A DNA stretch of 64,000 bases, from positions 1,662,501 to 1,726,500 of the forward strand of contig CP054689.1 of assembly GCA_013348725.1 (NCBI GenBank), in the 5' to 3' direction. The notes under the pieces were generated by a model. The model ran no database searches. It saw only the letters and a list, made by a program, of their open reading frames with translations, and was not told the origin of the DNA. Positions 7,228-16,931 of this stretch are shown piece after piece. Source of the stretch: Ectothiorhodospiraceae bacterium 2226 (GTDB lineage: Bacteria; Pseudomonadota; Gammaproteobacteria; GCA-013348725). A program made the translations under genes and the position numbers. Position 1 is the stretch's first letter, and each line of letters starts with the position of its first letter.

Positions 7228-8705
7228 ATGTGGTCGGCGATGCCATTCTGGATCCGGGGCTCGCCGGCCTATTACTGGTAATCCTGAGCGCGCTGTGGAT
7301 TGCGCTCGGATGGTATTGGGGCCGCGGGGCGCGCACCGCGGACGACTACATGCTGGCCGGGCGCAACGTCGGCATGGCGCTCGCCACCGCCACCGCGATG
7401 GCGACCTGGGTGACCAGCAATACCACCATGGCCGCGCCGCAGCTTGCGCTGCAGCTCGGCCTGTGGGGGATGATCGGCTACTCCTTGGGCTCGATCGGGC
7501 TGTTGCTGTTCGCGCCGCTCGCGCACCGCATCCGTACCTTGATGCCGGGCGGCTACACCAGCGGCGATTTTTTCCGCCTGCGCTACGGCAAGACCGGCTG
7601 GCGGGTGTTTCTCGCCATCTCGCTGTTCTACGGTCTGGGTTGGCTGATCAGCCTGGGCATGGCCGGCGGCGTGTTGATTCATGCCCTGTCCGGCATCGAC
7701 TACCGCATCGGCATGAGTGTCATTCTCGCGGTGTGCGTTGCGTACACCCTGCTCGGCGGGCTGCGTGCGGTGATCGGCACCGATTTCATTCAGACCATCC
7801 TGATCGTGGTCGGCGTGGTGGTGCTGGCGGTGCTGGCGGTGGGGCGCGTGGGCTTCGACGAGATGCACGGCACGCTGCTCAGCGAGCGTCCCGAGCTGCT
7901 GAACATGCTCATGCCGGCCGCGCTGATGTTTCTGTTCAACAACCTGTTGTTCGGGGTGGGCGAGATCTTCCACTCCAACGTGTGGTGGAGCCGCGCGCTG
8001 GCGTTTCGCGGCGACGTCGGGCGGCGCGCCTATCTGCTGTCGGGCATCTTTTGGATGCCGATCCCGATCGTCGCCGGTTTCGTGGCACTGGCCGCGCCGG
8101 CGCTGGCGCTGAACGTGCCGGACGCCGACATGGTCGGGCCGATGGTGGCCGCCGAGCTGCTCGGCGTGGCCGGCGCGGTGATCGTCTTCGTGGTGGTGTT
8201 CGCGGCGCTGGCCTCGAGCCTGGACTCGCTGCTCGCGGCGACCAGCGACCTGGTCACGCGCGACATCTATCAGGGGCATGTGCGTCAGCACATGACGCCC
8301 GAGCAGTTGCAGAGTGCGGCGCGCTACACGGTGCTCGGCTTGGGCGTGCTGACCTGGTTGCTGTGTCTGCCGCGCATCACCGACCTCGCGGCGCTGCTGC
8401 ATTTCACCGGCGCGTTTGTGGCCAGCACCATCTGGCCGGTGGCGGCCGGTCTGTATTGGCGGCGCACGAATCGCACCGGCGCGATCCTCGCCATGGTGCT
8501 GGGCAGCGCCGCGGGCTTGAGCGCGTATTTCATCATCGGGTTCTACGTCGCCGCGCTGGTCGGCGCCGCGGTGTCGATGACGCTGGTGTTGGTGAGCACC
8601 TGGCTGTGGCCCGAAGACTTCGACTGGCGGCGCCTGAACGAGACGCCGCCGAGCGGTGGTTCGGCGCCGAGTCCGAGCCCTAACCTGGGCGGGGGCGTGG
8701 CATGA
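7224..8705 (+). CDS. Sodium:solute symporter (SSS) family transporter
   Basis: A 493-residue polytopic protein with about 13 hydrophobic helices. Family features include an N terminus running into GRNVGMALATATAMATWVT and the segment GGYTSGDFFRLRYGK. SSS proteins couple uptake of solutes such as proline, pantothenate, urea, sugars or amino acids to sodium. The start is GTG at 7224 within the stop of the hydrolase gene. Its own stop overlaps the ATG of a 40-codon membrane ORF (ATGA at 8702), an arrangement seen when a transporter has a small accessory subunit. The substrate is not evident; given the neighbours, an amide, ureido or amino-acid compound is a reasonable guess. Confidence 0.9.
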   Translation: MNVVGDAILDPGLAGLLLVILSALWIALGWYWGRGARTADDYMLAGRNVGMALATATAMATWVTSNTTMAAPQLALQLGLWGMIGYSLGSIGLLLFAPLAHRIRTLMPGGYTSGDFFRLRYGKTGWRVFLAISLFYGLGWLISLGMAGGVLIHALSGIDYRIGMSVILAVCVAYTLLGGLRAVIGTDFIQTILIVVGVVVLAVLAVGRVGFDEMHGTLLSERPELLNMLMPAALMFLFNNLLFGVGEIFHSNVWWSRALAFRGDVGRRAYLLSGIFWMPIPIVAGFVALAAPALALNVPDADMVGPMVAAELLGVAGAVIVFVVVFAALASSLDSLLAATSDLVTRDIYQGHVRQHMTPEQLQSAARYTVLGLGVLTWLLCLPRITDLAALLHFTGAFVASTIWPVAAGLYWRRTNRTGAILAMVLGSAAGLSAYFIIGFYVAALVGAAVSMTLVLVSTWLWPEDFDWRRLNETPPSGGSAPSPSPNLGGGVA

Positions 8706-8824
8706 CGGCGAGTATCGAATTTCTCACGGTGCTGGTGAGCGTCGCGATCGGCGCGGCGGCGGTGGCGCCGGTGGTGCTGATTACACTTTGGATCAGGGAC
8801 AGGAAATCGGGGAGACTATGGTGA
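8702..8824 (+). CDS. Small single-pass membrane protein (40 aa), probable accessory subunit of the SSS transporter
   Basis: ATG at 8702 overlaps the symporter stop by 4 nt, and the TGA at 8822-8824 overlaps the transcarbamoylase start at 8818. The peptide begins MTASIEFLTVLVSVAIG, continues with a hydrophobic stretch through APVVLITLW and ends in a basic tail IRDRKSGRLW: one transmembrane helix with the charged end probably cytoplasmic. The double stop/start overlap with both neighbours argues that it is translated. Several SSS carriers are known to have short hydrophobic partners; whether this belongs to any named family is unknown. Confidence 0.65.
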   Translation: MTASIEFLTVLVSVAIGAAAVAPVVLITLWIRDRKSGRLW

Positions 8825-9894
8825 GCGAGCTGAATCCGCTGCTGGAACACCCTTTGCAGCCCAAGGACGGGACGGCGGGCATCGAACGCCCCACCGCCCT
8901 GCTGAATCACATCGAAGAGGATGCCGCGCCGCTGGTGGATCTGGCCAACCGCTGCATCGTCTCGGCGCGCCAATTCGACCGCGCCACCTGCGTGCAGTTG
9001 TTTCGCCTGGCGGCACAGTACGAGTCTACCCCGGCGCTGATGGCGCGGCCGCTGGCCAACAAGATCTTGATCAGCGCGTTCTACGAGCCGAGCACGCGCA
9101 CGCGCCTGTCGTTCGAGAGCGCGTGGCATCGGCTAGGCGGCGACATCATGTCGATCACCGATCGTGGCTCGACCGGCATCGCCAAGGGCGAGTCGCTGCC
9201 CGACATCGCCGAGATGTTCAACAACTACGGCGACGTCATCGTGCTGCGCGACTCGCACGACCAGTCGGTGTACGAGATGTTACCCGCGCTGCGCATCCCA
9301 ATCATCAATGCGGGCAACGGCGTGGACGAGCATCCCACGCAGGCGCTCGCCGATCTGTACGCCATCTTCAAGTGGCGCCCGGAGCTGCTCGACGAGGACC
9401 TGCCCGAGGATCAGCGCATCCGTATCGGCGTGATCGGGGTACCGGACCGCATGCGCACCGTGCGCAGTCTGCTGCTGATGTTGAGCCTGTTCCCCGAGGC
9501 GATCGCCGAGATCGTGATCATCAGCCCCGAGGAGGGGCTGTTTCGCGAAGGCCAGCGCGAGGAGCTCGAACAGCGCGGACTGCGCGTGCGCGTCTCCAAG
9601 CGCCTGGACGAGACCCTGCCCGCGCTCGACGTGGTGTACATCAACTCCATCGCCTGGGTGGGCGATACCTACGAGCAACTCGGGGTGGACATGCGCCTGT
9701 CGGCCGACTCGCCGCTCAAGTCCGGCGCGATCGTGCTGCATCCGCTGGCGCGCGGTGCCGAGCTGGCCACCGATCTCGATGACACGCCGCACAACTGGTA
9801 CTTCGCGCAGGCGCGCGGTGCCGTGTTCGTGCGCATGGCGCTGCTCACCTGTCTGGTGCAACGCATCGGGCAGGTGATGGACGCGCAGGACTGA
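8818..9894 (+). CDS. Aspartate carbamoyltransferase-like transcarbamoylase with altered substrate site
   Basis: A 358-residue paralogue of the ATCase catalytic subunit with an extra N-terminal arm of about 40 residues. The carbamoyl-phosphate site is kept: STRTR (92-96), R144 in IVLRD, HPTQ (172-175) and R213 in RMRTVRS; the end TPHNWYFAQ matches ATCase closely. The amino-acid side differs. The ATCase segment TRVQ, carrying Arg229 and Gln231 that hold aspartate, reads NSIA here (residues 276-279), and the HPLP loop is HPLA (308-311). A substrate other than aspartate is therefore likely. Start is ATG 8818, with GTG 8821 as an alternative. It lies between the small membrane protein and the amidotransferase, not with pyrimidine genes. 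Confidence 0.88.
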   Translation: MVSELNPLLEHPLQPKDGTAGIERPTALLNHIEEDAAPLVDLANRCIVSARQFDRATCVQLFRLAAQYESTPALMARPLANKILISAFYEPSTRTRLSFESAWHRLGGDIMSITDRGSTGIAKGESLPDIAEMFNNYGDVIVLRDSHDQSVYEMLPALRIPIINAGNGVDEHPTQALADLYAIFKWRPELLDEDLPEDQRIRIGVIGVPDRMRTVRSLLLMLSLFPEAIAEIVIISPEEGLFREGQREELEQRGLRVRVSKRLDETLPALDVVYINSIAWVGDTYEQLGVDMRLSADSPLKSGAIVLHPLARGAELATDLDDTPHNWYFAQARGAVFVRMALLTCLVQRIGQVMDAQD

Positions 9895-9961
9895 CACGCC
9901 CGACCGAAATGGACCTGGCGCGCCGCGGTCGCGCGCCCCCGCTTTACGAGGACGCTTCTTT

Positions 9962-11983
9962 ATGTGCGGAATTGCTGGTTACATGAACGCCGATCCGGCG
10001 AAACCCATCGACCCCGAGACCCTGGTCGCCATGGTGGCGATCCAGCATCATCGCGGCCCCGACGGCTTCGGCTGGAAGCGCATGGAGGATCGCGGCGTGG
10101 GCTTTTCGCACGCGCGCCTGACCATCGTCGACCTGAACGAGAACCGCGGCCGCCAGCCGTTCGTCTCCGACGACGGCAAGCTGATGATGGCGCACAACGG
10201 CGAGTTCTACGACTACCAGCGCATCCGCGCCGATCTCACCTCGCGCGGTGCGCGCTTTCGCGCCAAGAGCGATTCCGAGCTGGTGCTCCACCTGTACCCG
10301 CGCTACGGCCTGGAGGGCATGCTGCCGCACCTGCGCGGCGAGTTCGCCTTCGCGCTGTACGACCGCGAGCGCGACCGCCTGATGCTGGTGCGCGACCGCT
10401 TCGGCGTCAAGCCGCTGTACTGGACGCAGACCGGCGACACCTTCGTGTTCGGCTCCGAGCTGAAGGTGCTGTTTGCGCACCCCGAGGTGCCCCGGCGCTT
10501 CAATCCGCAGGGGCTGTACCACCAGCTCATGCAGACCGTGGTGCCCGGCACCACGGCATTCGACGGCATCCAGCAGGTGCAGCCCGGCTGCGTGCTGATC
10601 GTCGAGCGCCGTCACGGCCGCTTCCACCTACGCCAGGAAAAATACTGGGACATGGATTTCCCGGTGATGGGGGAGCGCGACGACAACCGCCCCGAGGAGG
10701 AGTGCGTGGAGGAGGTGCGCGCGGGCCTGCTGGAGGCGGTGAACCTGCGCCTGGAGGCCGACGTGCCGGTGGGCTGTTACCTCTCGGGCGGCATCGACTC
10801 CTGTTCGATTATCGGCTTGGCGGCGGCCTGCCGCCAGGACCCGGTGAAGGCCTTCACCATCGGCTTCGACGACAAGGCCTACGACGAGACCGCCATCGCG
10901 CGCGAAATGGCCGAGTCGGTGGAGGCCGAGCAAGACGTGATGATGCTCAGCGCCGACCACCTGTACGACAACCTGGTCGAAACGCTGTGGCACGCCGAGC
11001 GCACCATCTACAACACCCTGGGCGTGGCCAAGTTGCTCATGAGCCGCCACGTGCGCGAGACCGGCTACAAGGTGGTGGTGACCGGCGAGGGGTCCGATGA
11101 GCTCTTCGCGGGCTATCCGGCGTTTCGGCGCGACATGTTCCTGTACGGGCTCGATACCTTGAGCGACGCCGAGCGCGCCGACTGGCAGGCCTTGCTGGAC
11201 GAGGGCAACCAGTTGTTCCGCGGCGCCATGCTGGCCGAGGAGGCGTTGGCCGATCCGGCGCTGGACCAGCTGTGCGGCTTCACCCCGAGCTGCCTGCAGC
11301 CGTGGCTGCGCGCCGGCGAGCGCGTACCGGCGCTGATGGCGCCCGAGTTGCGCCGCGAGGTGGAGGGCTATTCCCCGGGCGCGGGCATCGCCAGCGTGCT
11401 CGACGGCGACATGCTCCACGACCGCCACCCGCTCGACAAGGCGCAGTACGTGTGGATCAAGACTATGCTCGAGGGACAGATCCTCACCTGGGGCGGCGAC
11501 CGCGTGGACATGGCCAATTCGATGGAGGCGCGCCCGGCGTTCCTCGACCATCACCTGGCCGAGGCGGCCACCCAGCTGCCGCCGGGGATGCGCATCAAGG
11601 GCCGCACCGAGAAGTACGTGCTGCGCGAGGCCATGCGCGGCCTGCTGCCGAAGGTGCTGTACGAACGCCAAAAGTTCGCCTTTATGGCGCCGCCCGCGCA
11701 TACCGATCCCAAGAAGTACGCGGCCATGAAGGCGCTGGCGTCCGAGTTCCTGTCCGATCAGGCGATCGCCGATGCGGGGCTGCTCGATCCCAAGGGCGTA
11801 CAGGAGCTGTTCGCCGTGCACGAGGATCCCGAGGCGAGTGCCGGCACTCAGGTGCAGCTCGACGCCATCATCAATCACATGCTGGGGGTGCAGATCCTGC
11901 ACCGCCACTTCGTGGCCACCGACGTGCCGCGCCAGGCGCGCGAGCGGGCGCGGGAGTTGGGTTGGGAGGCTCGCTCCGCCTGA
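9962..11983 (+). CDS. Asparagine synthase-like glutamine amidotransferase
   Basis: A 673-residue class II glutamine amidotransferase plus ATP-dependent synthetase. The N terminus MCGIAGY exposes the catalytic Cys2, and RGPDG, the NGEFYDY loop and SDSELV follow. The synthetase half has LSGGIDS (pyrophosphate loop) and VTGEGSDELFAGY. Such enzymes activate a carboxylate with ATP and amidate it with glutamine-derived ammonia. It is about 120 residues longer than E. coli AsnB. Homologues of this size (AsnB, AsnO) include enzymes that amidate small peptides or osmolytes, so the acceptor need not be aspartate. GAGGAC precedes the ATG. It follows the transcarbamoylase after 67 nt. Confidence 0.9.
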   Translation: MCGIAGYMNADPAKPIDPETLVAMVAIQHHRGPDGFGWKRMEDRGVGFSHARLTIVDLNENRGRQPFVSDDGKLMMAHNGEFYDYQRIRADLTSRGARFRAKSDSELVLHLYPRYGLEGMLPHLRGEFAFALYDRERDRLMLVRDRFGVKPLYWTQTGDTFVFGSELKVLFAHPEVPRRFNPQGLYHQLMQTVVPGTTAFDGIQQVQPGCVLIVERRHGRFHLRQEKYWDMDFPVMGERDDNRPEEECVEEVRAGLLEAVNLRLEADVPVGCYLSGGIDSCSIIGLAAACRQDPVKAFTIGFDDKAYDETAIAREMAESVEAEQDVMMLSADHLYDNLVETLWHAERTIYNTLGVAKLLMSRHVRETGYKVVVTGEGSDELFAGYPAFRRDMFLYGLDTLSDAERADWQALLDEGNQLFRGAMLAEEALADPALDQLCGFTPSCLQPWLRAGERVPALMAPELRREVEGYSPGAGIASVLDGDMLHDRHPLDKAQYVWIKTMLEGQILTWGGDRVDMANSMEARPAFLDHHLAEAATQLPPGMRIKGRTEKYVLREAMRGLLPKVLYERQKFAFMAPPAHTDPKKYAAMKALASEFLSDQAIADAGLLDPKGVQELFAVHEDPEASAGTQVQLDAIINHMLGVQILHRHFVATDVPRQARERARELGWEARSA

Positions 11984-12009
11984 CGGCAGGCCGCCGATGC
12001 TTTTCATTC

Positions 12010-12033
12010 GCCCGGCCAGGGAGAGGGCCGGGC
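12010..12033 (+). promoter_or_regulatory. Intercistronic hairpin between amidotransferase and aminomutase genes
   Basis: GCCCGGCC (12010-12017) pairs perfectly with GGCCGGGC (12026-12033) over an 8-nt loop. It lies in a 188-nt gap, the largest between genes in this otherwise overlapping run. There is no T-run after it, so it is not a classic intrinsic terminator; it could stabilise the upstream transcript or attenuate downstream expression. The rest of the gap shows no convincing ORF. Confidence 0.4.
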
Positions 12034-12171
12034 CGCACCAGAGGGGTGAGTCACGCGATGGCGCGTCGCGGTCTCCACGCGAGGCCGCGGCCCCCTTTTG
12101 CTCCGAGAAGGACGAGACAACACCGGCCGCCGCGCCCGCCGCGCGGACGGTTGCAACAGCGAGGCTCAGGT

Positions 12172-13536
12172 ATGAACACCATTGCCAAGATCAAGCACAC
12201 GGGCGCGGGCGCGCTCGGCTCCCACACCCGCTTCGAGGTCTACACCGAACGGCACCTCGACCAAATCGAGCCGCTCAAGGTGCTGTCGGCCGAGCAGCGC
12301 TTCGCGATGCGGGTGGTGGCCAACGTGCTGCCGTTTCGGGTCAATCGCTATGTCATCGACGAACTCATCGACTGGGACCGCGTGCCCGCGGATCCGATCT
12401 TCCAACTGGTGTTTCCGCAGCCCGAGATGCTCGACCCGCAGGCCTTCGATCGCATGGCCGACGCGCTGCGCCGCGAGGCCCCGCGCGAGGAGCTGCGCGC
12501 CATCGCCCGCGAGCTGCGCGCCGACCTGAACCCGCACCCGGCCGGTCAGCAGCAACTCAACGTGCCGAGCGTGGACGGCGAGGCGCTGGAGGGGCTGCAG
12601 CATAAGTACCGCGAGACGGTGCTGTTCTTCCCCAGCCAGGGCCAGACCTGTCACTCCTATTGCACCTTCTGCTTCCGCTGGGCGCAGTTCGTGGGCGACA
12701 AGGAGCTGCGCTTCTCGGCGCGCGAGGCCTCGCACCTGCACGACTACTTGGCCGCCCACCCCGAGGTGTCCGATCTGCTGCTCACCGGCGGCGATCCGAT
12801 GGTGATGAAGAGCCAGCACCTCGTGGATTACCTCGACCCGCTGCTCGAGCCGCGCTTCGAGCACGTGCAGACCATCCGCATCGGCACCAAGTCGCTCACC
12901 TTCTGGCCGCAGCGCTACGTCAGCGACAAGGACGCCGACCTGCTGCTGTTCCAGCTCGAGCGCCTGGTGAAGGGCGGTAAGCACGTGGCGCTGATGGCGC
13001 ACTTCAACCACTGGCGCGAGATGGAAACCCCGATCGTGCGCGAGGCGATTCGCCGCGTGCGCGACACCGGCGCCGTGATCCGCACCCAGGCGCCGCTGCT
13101 CGCGCACATCAACGACGACGCGGCGGTGTGGGCCCGCATGTGGCGCACGCAGGTGCGCCTCGGGCTGGTGCCGTACTACCTGTTCGTCGAGCGCGACACG
13201 GGAGCGCGGCGCTACTTCGAGGTACCGCTCGCGCGCGCCTGGGAGATCTACCGCGACGCCATGCAGCAGGTCTCGGGGCTGGGGCGTACCGCGCGCGGGC
13301 CGTCCATGAGCGCCGGCCCCGGCAAGGTGGAGATCCAGGGTGTGGCCGAGATCGCCGGCGAGAAGGTGTTCGTGTTGCGCTTTATCCAGGCCCGCAATCC
13401 GGACTGGGTGCAGCGGCCGTTCTTCGCGCGCTTCGACCCCGAGGCCACGTGGCTCGAGCAGCTCAAGCCCGCGTTCGGCGAGCCGGAGTTCTTCTTTGCG
13501 CCCGAGTACCGGCGCATGAAGGGCGCCGCCGCCTAA
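12172..13536 (+). CDS. KamA-family radical SAM aminomutase with non-lysine substrate site
   Basis: A 454-residue homologue of lysine 2,3-aminomutase. The iron-sulfur motif is CHSYCTFC (C160, C164, C167; CX3CX2C), followed by LLLTGGDP. The PLP-binding lysine is K385 in GPGK. In clostridial lysine 2,3-aminomutase the substrate amine is held by Asp293 and Asp330, 44 and 7 residues before the PLP Lys337. At the same spacings this protein has R341 and S378, so lysine is unlikely; an Arg there would suit a carboxylate side chain, as in glutamate 2,3-aminomutases. Beta-amino acids of that kind are known compatible solutes. Start is ATG 12172 behind GAGGCTCAGG. MscS follows after 11 nt. Confidence 0.87.
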   Translation: MNTIAKIKHTGAGALGSHTRFEVYTERHLDQIEPLKVLSAEQRFAMRVVANVLPFRVNRYVIDELIDWDRVPADPIFQLVFPQPEMLDPQAFDRMADALRREAPREELRAIARELRADLNPHPAGQQQLNVPSVDGEALEGLQHKYRETVLFFPSQGQTCHSYCTFCFRWAQFVGDKELRFSAREASHLHDYLAAHPEVSDLLLTGGDPMVMKSQHLVDYLDPLLEPRFEHVQTIRIGTKSLTFWPQRYVSDKDADLLLFQLERLVKGGKHVALMAHFNHWREMETPIVREAIRRVRDTGAVIRTQAPLLAHINDDAAVWARMWRTQVRLGLVPYYLFVERDTGARRYFEVPLARAWEIYRDAMQQVSGLGRTARGPSMSAGPGKVEIQGVAEIAGEKVFVLRFIQARNPDWVQRPFFARFDPEATWLEQLKPAFGEPEFFFAPEYRRMKGAAA

Positions 13537-13547
13537 GGCCCTGAGCG

Positions 13548-14486
13548 ATGGACGTCGTGGAGCAGATTCTCGGCGAGATCACCTGGGCGACCGTGATCGG
13601 CTCGTCACTGCGCATTTTGTTCATCCTGCTGCTGGCATGGATCGGCGTGATGGTGATCAAGCACGCGCTGCGGCGACTGGAGCGGCACCTGGTGCGCCAG
13701 GGCGTGGTCGAGGGGCAGCCGGCCAGCGAATCGGCCAAGCGGGCCGAGACCCTGGTGCGCTTGTTGCGCCAGGCGGTGGTGATCATGGTGTGGGTCACCG
13801 CTTCGCTGGTGGTGCTGCGCGAGGTGGGGGTGGAGATCGCGCCCATCCTCGCCAGCGCCGGCGTGGCGGGCCTGGCGATCGGCTTCGGCGCCCAGAATCT
13901 GGTGCGCGACGTGATCGCGGGATTCTTCATCATCCTCGAGAACCAGGTGCGCGTGGGTGACGTGGCGGTGATCAACGGCACCGGCGGCCTGGTGGAGGAG
14001 GTGAACTTCCGCACCCTGGTGCTGCGCGACCTGTCGGGCACGGTGCATATCTTTCCGAACGGCACCATCGGCTCCATGGCCAATATGACCACCGGCTGGT
14101 CCGGCTACGTGATGGACATCGGCGTGGCCTATAAGGAGGACACGGATCACGTGGTGGAGGTGATGCGCCAGGTGGCCGAGGAGATGCGCAAGGATGAGGA
14201 GTGGGGGCCGAGTATCCTGCAGGAGATGGAGGTGTTCGGCGTGGACGACTTCGCCGACTCCGCCGTGGTCATCAAGGCGCGCCTGAAGACCCTGCCGATC
14301 CAGCAGTGGGCGGTGGGGCGCGAATACCGGCGCCGGCTCAAGAAGGCCTTCGACGCGGCGGGGATCGAGATCCCGTTCCCGCACCGATCCATTTACTTCG
14401 GCGAGGCGAGCAAACCCATTATCGCCGAGCTCATCGAGCGCAGCGGCCACGTCGTGGAGAGCGGTACGGAGCGCTCGAAGGTCTAG
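13548..14486 (+). CDS. MscS-family small-conductance mechanosensitive channel
   Basis: A 312-residue inner-membrane channel. Two N-terminal hydrophobic helices (residues about 12-35 and 75-98) precede the pore-lining helix with AGVAGLAIGFGAQNLVRD, the hallmark Ala/Gly packing stretch. The beta domain (GDVAVINGTGGLVEEV, FPNG) and alpha/beta C-terminal vestibule follow. MscS channels release small solutes on hypo-osmotic shock. It starts 11 nt after the aminomutase gene and closes the plus-strand run, which links the run to osmotic adaptation by context. The next gene converges on it with a 10-nt gap. Confidence 0.92.
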   Translation: MDVVEQILGEITWATVIGSSLRILFILLLAWIGVMVIKHALRRLERHLVRQGVVEGQPASESAKRAETLVRLLRQAVVIMVWVTASLVVLREVGVEIAPILASAGVAGLAIGFGAQNLVRDVIAGFFIILENQVRVGDVAVINGTGGLVEEVNFRTLVLRDLSGTVHIFPNGTIGSMANMTTGWSGYVMDIGVAYKEDTDHVVEVMRQVAEEMRKDEEWGPSILQEMEVFGVDDFADSAVVIKARLKTLPIQQWAVGREYRRRLKKAFDAAGIEIPFPHRSIYFGEASKPIIAELIERSGHVVESGTERSKV

Positions 14487-14496
14487 GCGGTCGGTC

Positions 14497-16055
14497 TTAG
14501 GGCGCCAGTAATGCGTGCCTTACAAAGGTCTGAACGAGACGTGTGACATTGCGGCGCACGCCGCGCAGTCTCGCGTCCGGCGCACCTTCCGTCGGAATCG
14601 CAAGCTGTCCGCGCTCGGCCTCCTCGAGCAGGTGGGCGGCCACCTCGTCCAGGGTGCGGGAGCCGTCCAACAGGCCGAGCAGGCGCGTGGCGAAGGCGTC
14701 GAGTTGTGCGCCCACGTGCCGCGGCGAGGCGGCGCAGCCGAAGCCCAGCGCGGCCTGCGCCGCGGCGAGCGCGGTGGCCCGCGGCTGCTGGTCCGGGCGG
14801 GTCCGGTAGCCGGTAGCACGCGGCGTGAGCCGCAGTGCCTGCGCGGCGAACAACTCGAACAGCTCGCCGTAGAAGGCATCCAGGGCGGCCGCCTGCGGCG
14901 CGCCGCGCCCGCCGCCATTGCCGGGCACGCGCTGCGCGGCCTGCTGCGCGAGCTCCTCCACCCGCACCGCGTCAGGATAGACCTCGGCCAACAGCGTGAG
15001 CGCCGCCTTGGTGAGCGGTTCCTGCACCTCGAAGCGTCCGCCGGTGGGGGCGACCCAGGTCTGCGGGCGTCGGCGGGCCAGATCGGGCTTGCCCTTTTCC
15101 GGGGCGAGATCGGCGTAGGCGTACCAGCCCAACATGCCGGCGAGGTCGATATCCCGCGACGCGGGCGCATCGGCCCGACACAACAAAGACTTGCGGAACA
15201 GGCGTGCGCGTAGAAAGTCCATCAGCTGCTCCTGCTCGAGCAGCTCGTCCAGGGCATCGACCTGCGCCGCCGCCGCCGGCGGCAGGGTGCTGGAGAACAG
15301 CGTGTGCAACTCGCAATCGGCCAGGTACTGCAGGTCGGCGGCACGCGCGTCGGCCACGAAGTCGCTGAACAGGAAGGCCTCGTTCGTGTCTTCCAGGTAC
15401 TCGTGGTAGAGGTAGCTGTCCGAGGCCTGGGTGAGCTGCTGCACCTCGGCGTGCATGAGGCCCATCATCGGGCTCTGCTTACCGGCGCTGGCGGCGCCGA
15501 GCAGCGCGATCACCTCGCGGGCGCGCGCGAGGCGGGCGCGGTGGCCGGTGACGCCGCGCGTCTCGTACAGCAGGATCTCGCGCACCATGCCGCGCACGTG
15601 CCAGCCCGGACGGGTGTTGTAGCTGATGTAGGCTATGCCGTGCGGGGCGAGCAACTCGCGTGCCAGGGCGAGGATCTTGCTGCGCACCGGCGCCGGCACC
15701 CAGGAGTACAGCCCGTGCGCGATGATGTAGTCGAATTCACCGAGTTCGCGCCCGAGATCCATCACGTTTGCGTGCATTAGCTGCACGTTGTCGAGAGCAA
15801 GCCCTTCGATCAGCCGCCGGCCGTCCTCGACCTGGCGCGCGGAGAGGTCCACGCCCACGAAGCGGCTGTCGGGCAGGTAATAGGCCATCGGGGTGATATT
15901 GCCCCCCGCCGCGCAGCCCAGCTCGAGCACGCGGCAGCGCGCCGGATCGGCCGCGGGCAGGCCGAACAGCCGCCCGATCACGTACAGGTGGTCGGGATGG
16001 GTGTCCGTAAGCGGGACGCTCTCGTAGGGGATCTCGTCGTAGCTCTCGAGGGTGC

Positions 16056-16059
<4 letters not shown>
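14497..16059 (-). CDS. SAM-dependent methyltransferase with C-terminal regulatory-type domain
   Basis: A 520-residue protein. Its N terminus YDEIPYESVPLTDTHPDHL is the hallmark of methyltransferases that carry a methyltransferase regulatory domain. The class I SAM-binding core follows: VLELGCAAGGN (motif I), FVGVDLS (motif II) and DYIIAHGLYSWV (motif IV region). The C-terminal 300 residues are helical and rich in Ala/Leu/Arg, as in that family. The substrate is unknown. The ATG at 16059 overlaps the stop of the upstream MscS gene (ATGA), so the two are translationally coupled. Confidence 0.85.

Positions 16060-16931
<872 letters not shown>

Noticed and set aside
8818-9894. Pyrimidine-pathway aspartate carbamoyltransferase (pyrB)
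   Set aside because: The aspartate-binding Arg and Gln are replaced and the gene is not with pyrC or pyrI; it is listed as an ATCase-like paralogue instead.
11272-12171. Upstream extension of the aminomutase frame
   Set aside because: It is an out-of-frame overlap with the amidotransferase gene; ATG 12172 has a ribosome site and a family-like N terminus.
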